DNA from: Gigaspora margarita
Taxonomy: Eukaryota > Glomeromycota > Glomeromycetes > Diversisporales > Gigasporaceae
Direction: 5' to 3'
DNA: 64,000 nt
Assembly (NCBI GenBank): GCA_009809945.1
Contig: WTPW01001661.1
Span: 71,999-135,998, forward strand
The position numbers and the translations under genes are program-made. Positions 57,437 through 64,000 of this stretch are shown one piece after another; position 1 is the first letter of the stretch; every line of letters starts with the position of its first letter. The notes beneath the pieces were generated by a model. It did no database searches and had not been told where the DNA came from. It saw nothing but the letters and a program-made list of their open reading frames with translations.

Positions 57437-57661
57437 TATGATGTCATAATTTGGTAATATATATTGTTTATACTTTTCAGCCCGTTAATTTATTCGTCGC
57501 ACCACCCATTTCCGCATAGGTTTGGAGAAGTTAGGTTGTTTCGGTGGTTCCGGTCTGACCGGGTGAATTACTGATCAGTCGTCCTATGTGGTCATACTTT
57601 CAACTTCTCATTTTTCGTCATTCTGGTTGCCCCCCCCCGAAAATTTAATGTTTTACATTAA

Positions 57662-57906
57662 ATGCGTAAGTATTTTTTTTTCTTTATTTCTGATTTAAGT
57701 TGTTTTATTTAAATTTTATGTTTAGATATTTAATGTTGTATCTGTTTTATTTCATTTTTGTTGCAGTTACGATTATCCGGTTATCGTTAAAACCGGGTTT
57801 TTTCTTGTTGGTTCTTCAAGAACAAAGAACCAACCTACCCTCAAAAAACCGATGTCTAATAAGCACATTAAAAATTGCCATGCGTGGCAATAATAGCAAG
57901 GTTTAG
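57662..57906 (+). CDS. Small spliced ORF, 47 aa, unknown
   Basis: ATG at 57662 with one extra base, a 101-nt intron (GTAAGT at 57666, TTGCAG ending 57766), then exon 57767-57906 gives MLTIIRLSLKPGFFLLVLQE..NLPSKNRCLISTLKIAMRGN NSKV. The basic, hydrophobic N-terminus would suit a mitochondrial or membrane peptide. Flanking DNA is unusually GC- and CpG-rich for the window, and AATAAA follows at about 58194, so a transcript is plausible even if the ORF is not translated. Two consecutive TAG stops end it, after which the same frame stays open for 26 codons. No family recognised. Confidence 0.35.
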
Positions 57907-57909
57907 TAG

Positions 57910-58600
57910 GTTTATTGCCCTGAGGGAAAACAGGTTCATATACGGCCGGATTCGTTTCGTTGTTCTCGAAGAAAGGAAGTTACTATATGAACCAATATGA
58001 ACAACGTCGTGACAACCGATTCATTTAAGGGCAAAAATGATCAAACTGTCACGGTTCTCTGTTTACCATTGATTCACTATCAGACGCCGAAAAATGCGAA
58101 TCACTTATCGGTGGCTTGGTAAACCATCGGTATAGTATTTTATCATTTCGAGATCTTTTTTAAAAGATCGGGAAATAAATGATTTGAAAAATAACCGAAT
58201 AAACCTTTTATTATTATTATCTCTTTCTTGATTTAATTTTTTTTTTTCCCAACCCCAATTTTAAATTCCCAATTTTAAACTCCTTTTGGGTCACATGATG
58301 CCATCCTCCTCGCGGTGTGACCTGGACATCGAGCGATTTGTTCGATGACTAATGTGCATCACTTAATTTTTTTTTTTTTTTAAAGTTTCGAATTCGTGTT
58401 ATTTGTAATTTTAATTAAAATTCTTTAATGTAATAATAATTAATTAATAAAGATGAAAAAAATTTATACTTTTATTTAGTTTGATAAAAAATTTTATTAT
58501 GTATTAAATTATTATTCAAGTTTTTTTATTGTCTAAATTTCCAAGTCGATCTTATAAAGTTGACATGTGACTTTAGTCGAGATTCGATCCTGTGATGTCA
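57910..58600. other. GC-richer non-coding stretch, possible 3' UTR
   Basis: Runs from the end of the small ORF through ACCGAATAAACCTTTTATTA (possible polyadenylation signal) to T-rich DNA; no further gene recognised. Confidence 0.35.
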
Positions 58601-58604
58601 TTGA

Positions 58605-58755
58605 CAATATACTATATATCGTTATTGTTCATGTGATATAATCATGTAAAAATTTTTTGCCTTGATATTTTTTTCATAAAATGATATTATCATTTATGCA
58701 AAATGTCACGACAAAAAATTTTATATGCTAAATAATATGAACAATAACATCAATA
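58605..58755. repeat. Imperfect inverted repeat
   Basis: TATATCGTTATTGTTCAT and ATGAACAATAACATCAATAT pair with an inner AAAAATTTTTTG / CAAAAAATTTT set. Confidence 0.5.
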
Positions 58756-59446
58756 TCGGACAGGAAATTTTTTTCATCACACGCCCAATATCTTATAAAT
58801 ATTAGGTCGTTTGAAGTTAATTTTTCGGTTAACATCATCCCCAGCTGAAGTCTCCCCCCCGAACAATGAACAACCAATCAAAACTCTCGCCAGTAACCTG
58901 ATTTACATAAATCAATGAAATTGCCCACCTTTGTTCATTTTATATGTTCATTTCATTTTACCCCCTCCCGAAAAGTGATGTTAAATATCAGTTTAGAATT
59001 TCGTTCAACATAAGTTGATTTGGAAACTACAAAAATTCGATTTTGACGTACAACATTTATATTAAATTAGTTGTAAAATAAAAGAAAAGCTTTCACTGTT
59101 TCGTAAAGGTATATCACGATAAGATTATAAATTATCTGCCACTTTAGAAATTAATAAATTTCATATATATGTAGATTTAATCAATATGCCAGTTTTAAGT
59201 TTCTTATTTCGTGTTAGATCAATTTAACTGGCAAGCATAAATATGCACTGTGTATTATCTGTACTAATTTGGTCAATAAACAGTCACTTATCCAATTTGA
59301 TTCAACCAATAAGTGTAACGATTATTATTAATTGGAAATATTTAAAAATAATCTATATCTATTATGAATTTCTTATTTGTGGATTTATTTAATTGAGAAA
59401 TCAACGTTTTGTTCTTATTGTCAATATAATAAAAAAGTTATTTACA
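58756..59446. other. Intergenic stretch
   Basis: Nothing recognised. Confidence 0.4.
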
Positions 59447-59581
59447 GAGTTGTTAATGGGTTGGATTGGGTTTAACTATTCCTCAACTTACTCTAAATTG
59501 GGTTGGGCTCACTCCAGAGCCACTCCATATTTGCTTAGAGTTGCCCCAGCTTCACTCCAGATTTTTAAGCATATCTTTAAC
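59447..59581. repeat. Possible cut-off hAT-like terminus
   Basis: CAGAGTTGTTAATGGGTTGG ATTGGG with further GGGTTGGGC and repeated CACTCCAGA motifs resembles a hAT end with subterminal repeats. It is directly followed by the next element; no partner end seen. Confidence 0.35.
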
Positions 59582-59736
59582 TAGTGCTCCGAACGGGTCG
59601 GGTCGGGTCGGGTTTTAGCCAACCCGAACCCGACCTGAAATTTCGGGTCGGGTCGGGTTGAAAACTCTCGGGTTAGCACTTCAACCCGACCCGGACCCGA
59701 CCCGACCCGACCCGACCCGAATTTTTATACCGTATT

Positions 59737-59840
59737 TTCGTGTAATAACGCTCATGAGCGTTATTTCGAATCTTGGCCCGAATTAAGCTTAATTCAGGTC
59801 AAAAATTGTAATTTCACCCCTGCGCGTTATTAAAATTCTA
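59737..59840. mobile_element. Partial GCGTTATT-type element, copy 3
   Basis: TACCGTATTTTCGTGTAATA ACGCTCATGAGCGTTATTTC matches one end of 50248-50535, and CCCCTGCGCGTTATTA follows; no full right end. Confidence 0.5.
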
Positions 59841-60199
59841 ATATAAATCAAAGATATATAAAAAGATTGTTTAGTTTATGAAAGCAAAAAATAATTGTTT
59901 ATAATATTTAGCAGTTAGTATTAGTGCATATATTGATTTTATTTATATTAGCAAAGAGTATAGTTAATTTAGAAATATAAATTTTATTTTTATAAACAAA
60001 TAAATAAATAAAATATATAATATAAAATAAAAATATAATATAATATAATAATAATTTAATATATATAATAATATATATAAATAAATTAATAGGAAAAAAG
60101 TTTGAATTAACAAACTAAAAAAAACCTATTAATGGATATTTATAAATTTTATTATATATATAAATAATTTAAAAATAATATAAATTCTTTTAATTTATA

Positions 60200-63100
60200 T
60201 TATTTTTCATTGGTAAATTTTAACCAGCTTTTTAAACACATACAAATTTTAATTGTTTCAGGATTTAAACTATGCCTTTTAGAAGAAATTAAATCTGCAC
60301 TATTAGAAAATATACGTTCAACAGGAACACTTGTTCCTAATTGTAAATAATAAAAATTGAATATTATAAATAATGATTAATACATTTGTTAAAATAATTT
60401 AATTTTTAAAACAATATTATACCTGGAATTGCTAAAAAATCTCTAGCTATTCTTGCTAAATTTGGATAATCTGTTTCATGAAGCTTTATAAATTAAATTT
60501 TTTATTTAATTAATATTTTTTGTTTAAATAATAAAATATAATATAAATATTATACCTTCCAAAATGTTAATATATCTATATCACAATTTGATGGAGGTTC
60601 TTTTAAAAATTTTATAAGTTCATCAAGGTCATTATGTCTTTTTTTTTTGACCATATATGCCATAAGTCCACTAGATTTATTAGTTGCTTGATTATTATTT
60701 TGATTTTGAGTTGGCATATATTTAGTTTTCCATAAATTAATAATTTGTTGCTGATATATTTCAATTGTTTCTTCATCAAAATCTTGATCTTTAAAATAAT
60801 CCAATTTAAGACGTGGATCAATGACTATTAAAAAAATAAATATTTAGTTTTAATTAATTAAAAAAAAAAATTAAAAATTACATACTAGCAGCAGTTATAT
60901 AAGCAAGTCCATTAGTTGTTGGATAATATTTTTGTAATTTTAATTTTGCTTTGTCAATAGCATTAATAATATCATTAGAATAAGATTCTTCTTTAAGAAA
61001 TTTTTCAATTAAATCTATTAAATAATTATAAATAGGAATAGTATAACTAAGTGTTGGATAAGATGAAGCACTTATTTCAAGAGTAGCATCTTTAAAACAC
61101 TAAAAATTAATTAAATTTAATTAATCAAAATTTTTAAATTTAAATGAATAATAAATTATAAAATAATTTAATATTAAATAAATAAAAATTACAATTTTTA
61201 TTTATTTAAATTTTAATTATATTAAAAATTTATTTTATATTTTTTTTACCTTTAATAATTTTTTTATTTGCTCAAGCTTGGTCCATTCATTATTAGTTAA
61301 TGAATATTTTATAAGACTTTTATCAGTCATTACTAAATCATCCAATGCCTAATAGAGTAAATTAATATTTAATAAATATTTTAAATAAAATAATAATAAA
61401 ATTAATTTACTTGTTGTAAATTTAATGCTCTTTCAATCATATCATATGTAGAGTTCCATCTTGTTTTTACATCATCAATTAATTCTAACTTTTTAATTTT
61501 TAAAATATAGCATTGTCGACTAAAACGTTCACGTTTTTGTGGAGATTTACGAATTTTAACTACTAATTTTTTTAACTAAAAATAAAATTTATTACAGTTA
61601 TTAAAGCTTTATTATTTGAATTATAAATATATTTTAAAAATATATTTTATAAATATATTTATAGATATATTTTTAAAAATATATTTAATAAAATATTTTA
61701 AAGATATTTATAAATATATTTTATAATATATTTAAAAAATATTTTATAAAAATATATATATTTTGAATATATTTAAAAATATATAAAAAATTAAATAAAT
61801 TATACTTTTCCAAGAGCTCCTAAAGTATTAATTTCTTCATTATCATCACTATATTCTTCTAATTCACTATTATCTTCAAAATTATTATTGTATAATGATT
61901 TTAGAATTTCTTGAACAGCTAAATTAATTATGTGAGCAAGGCAATATACATGTTGATTTTTAGCACTAAATACTAAATTTTCAATAAAAAATTTTTCTTC
62001 TAAATTAATAAACATAGAATTCATATTAGAAGCATTATCAGTAGTAATGCTTAAAATCTAACAATAAAAAATAATTAGTTATTAATTATTTTTAATTATA
62101 ACAAATAAAAATAAAACTATTAATATTTAAAAATAATAATAATAGTAATAATAATAATTACTTTTGTTAAAAGATTATTATCTTTTAATATTTTAAAAAA
62201 TACTTCAGCTAAATTTTTGCCTGAATGAGAACCTTCAAAGTGACAAAATTCAATAGTACATTGTTGAAGTTTCCAATCCTTTGAAATCCAATGTGCTGTT
62301 ACTCCAATAAATGATTTTTGATTTTTAGAAGTCCAAGTATCAAGAGTAAATGAAATTTTTCCTGATATTTCTTGTAATTTTTTTTGTAAATTAGCTTGTT
62401 CATAATTAAAAATATTAGTAATTTTGTTAGAAATAGTATCTGCAGAAGGAATTTTTGCTATATTATTAAGTCTTTTAATCATAGTTTGAAAATTTTTATT
62501 TTCTACAACAACAAAAGATTGATCATCAGAAATAATCCATTTAATTAAATCATTATTCCAATCTTCTTGTGTAAATAACTATATATTTAGATAATATGTT
62601 AAATTTGATTAATAATTAATAAAAATATATTTATAAATTTTTAAAATTTATTATTAAATATTTTAAATTTTTATTAATAAATTTTAAAAATTTATAAATA
62701 TAATTAAAAATATATAATTATTTTATTAAAAACAAAGTAATATTATTTATTATTAACTATTTTAAAATTTTTAATAATAAATTTTAAAAATTTATAGATA
62801 TAATTAAAAATACTTACCAATTCTTCTTTTTTAACAAATTTATCCATTGCTCCTGTAATTTTTTCATTTGTAATTATATTTTTATGTTGTTTATCAAGAT
62901 GTCTTTTTAAAGAAGATGTTGATCCATCTTTTTGAATTTTATACTTTTGACTAATTATTGTTAATAAATATATTAATAAAAATTAAATATATTATAAAAA
63001 ATTTAAATATAAAATTAATAATTTACCTGCAATATTTACATTTATATTTTTTGAGTTTTTTATCTTTATCAAAATGAAGATGAACAATAGATCTAAAATT

Positions 63101-63316
63101 TGTTTGATCATCTGTTTCTGTATCTGCATTTTCTTCATTTGCTTGACTAGTGTTAGCTTCATTTTCACTAGCTTCATCTTCATTAATAGAATCAATTTCA
63201 TCATTTTCTTGATTAGAGCTAATATTATCTGAAGTGTCATTATCAAAAATTTCAGAATTATTATTTTCAATAATGTAACTTTCATCAAGATAAGTTTTTT
63301 CTTTTTCAATTTCCAT
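60200..63316 (-). CDS. hAT-family transposase, 10 exons, apparently intact (678 aa)
   Basis: Exons 63316-63027, 62950-62818, 62578-62162, 62057-61806, 61575-61411, 61348-61250, 61099-60886, 60824-60556, 60483-60423 and 60336-60200 join in frame (2037 nt), all with GT-AG introns. An acidic N-terminus leads to a BED zinc finger split by intron 1 (YKCKYC, then LKRHLDKQH; about 90-120). The catalytic core shows FTLDTWTS (Asp near 221), TTDNASNM (Asp near 287), YCLAHIINLAVQ, TRWNSTYDMIERA and IIDPRLKLDYF. The C-terminal dimerisation region has YPNLARIARDFLAIPGTSVP and VERIFSNSADLISSKRH (Glu near 640). These are the DDE residues expected for hAT enzymes, which excise elements and leave 8-bp duplications. 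No stop or frameshift was found in the exons. Start chosen as the only ATG upstream of the finger. The neighbouring CGGGT terminus suggests its cognate DNA ends. Confidence 0.88.
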
Positions 63317-64000
63317 GATTAAATTCTAAGAAATTAATAAATTTATTGTAAATAAAACTAATTATTATTTAATAATATATATATATCTTAGTATTTTAAT
63401 AAAAATAATATTTTTTGAAGTTTTAAGTAAAAATAGTTTAATAATTATCTAATTAAATTTAATAAACCTTTATAAACTTATAAAATTTAAATAAAAAATT
63501 TTTCAAATTTAATTAGATAATTATTAAAATATTTTTGTTTAAAGTTTAAAAAAAAAATAATGATACTTTTATTTTAATAGGTATATACCAAATATAAAGG
63601 ATACAAATACTATCTCTCTATAAATGATAGCAAATTTAAATAATAATAATGTGGAATTTAATACATACTTTCTAATAATTTTAATTCAATTAAAAAATTT
63701 ATTTATTTAAAAACGTAACAAAGATTTAATATGAAGATAAAAAACAAAATTGATATTTATATAAAAATATAGAATTAATTATTAATCAAGATTAGTTAAA
63801 ATAAAGACAAATTAATATTCATTTAAGATTAGCTAAAATGAAAAAAAAATAGCAATAATAAACAATTATCTTGAGGATGCTAAAATAATAATCATTTTCA
63901 ATCGCATATCAATAATATTTACATTTCTGTTTACCAAATGATATATTTTGATCAAATTTACAAACAACAGTCCATATGACAATCAGCTGAAGTTGTCTGA
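63317..64000. other. 5' region of the hAT transposase gene
   Basis: AT-rich; presumed promoter and internal DNA of the element. No CGGGT terminus or other gene is visible up to the window edge. Confidence 0.4.

Larger units (their letters stand above)
59582..64000 (-). mobile_element. Putative autonomous hAT element, CGGGT family (one end in window)
   Basis: TAGTGCTCCGAACGGGTCGG at 59582, followed by about 140 bp dense in CGGGT/ACCCG, matches the termini of the duplicated element at 4906-7293. An intact hAT transposase gene lies inside with its 3' end toward this terminus. The other TIR is not found before 64000, so the element should continue beyond the window; left flank TCTTTAAC (59574-59581) is the predicted duplication. 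That the gene and this terminus belong together is inferred. Confidence 0.6.

Noticed and set aside
58545..58600. tRNA-like B box (GATTCGATCC)
   Set aside because: No A box, acceptor stem or cloverleaf could be drawn around it.

Overview
The window is strongly AT-rich, intron-bearing eukaryotic DNA crowded with mobile elements. Its few genes resemble families expanded in Rhizophagus-type arbuscular mycorrhizal fungi (Glomeromycotina): a TPR-repeat array fused to a protein kinase with HCD-F-H-S-G-N and DLG motifs, multi-exon hAT transposases, and an integrase followed by an Ala/Glu/Asp low-complexity tail. The organism is inferred from these families, not from a database search.

Layout. 1-3140: 5' part of a GC-richer LINE-type retroelement on the minus strand, with an endonuclease ORF cut by the window edge and a decayed upstream ORF built of six repeated modules. 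4265-4800: protein kinase pseudogene. 4906-7293: a hAT-type element containing a second hAT-type element, which contains a foldback element. The same stretch carries an assembly artefact: a Tn5 mosaic-end adapter, a misplaced piece of the kinase gene and a repeated segment. 9069-9278: orphan exon-like ORF. 11713-15243: the TPR-kinase gene (minus), with one frameshift and many single Ns. 16.2-20.2 kb: small elements. 20208-23635: a tandem pogo-like element whose first unit is interrupted by a PIF/Harbinger-like element holding an alternately inverted 327-bp array. 24.6-25.3 kb: hAT transposase pseudogene. 25.5-35.6 kb: two inverted arms of a two-type satellite flanking a decayed integrase gene. 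35.6-39.1 kb: a composite TIR-bounded element. 42.0-44.0 kb: pogo transposase pseudogene. 44.3-52.4 kb: dense non-autonomous elements. 53121-55080: an intact five-exon gene of unknown function. 57.7 kb: a small spliced ORF. 59.6-64 kb: an apparently intact ten-exon hAT transposase gene beside a matching hAT terminus.

The main thread is an assemblage of hAT-type insertions. Ten have 8-bp target duplications readable by eye (six exact or nearly so, four with one mismatch), TIRs starting YAG, and reiterated subterminal motifs that differ by family: CGGGT, TGTTCTC, TGCGG, GGACAATTTT, AAATTTGAT, TGTGCACA, AAATGACC, ACTTAC and TCGATATTTTT. The intact transposase at 60200-63316 lies next to an eleventh terminus of the CGGGT family, so it is a plausible mobiliser of the element at 4906-7293. 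Many differences between repeat copies are C to T or G to A at CpG, which suggests methylation-driven decay.

All exon joins, target duplications and TIRs were read by eye and should be rechecked by computation.
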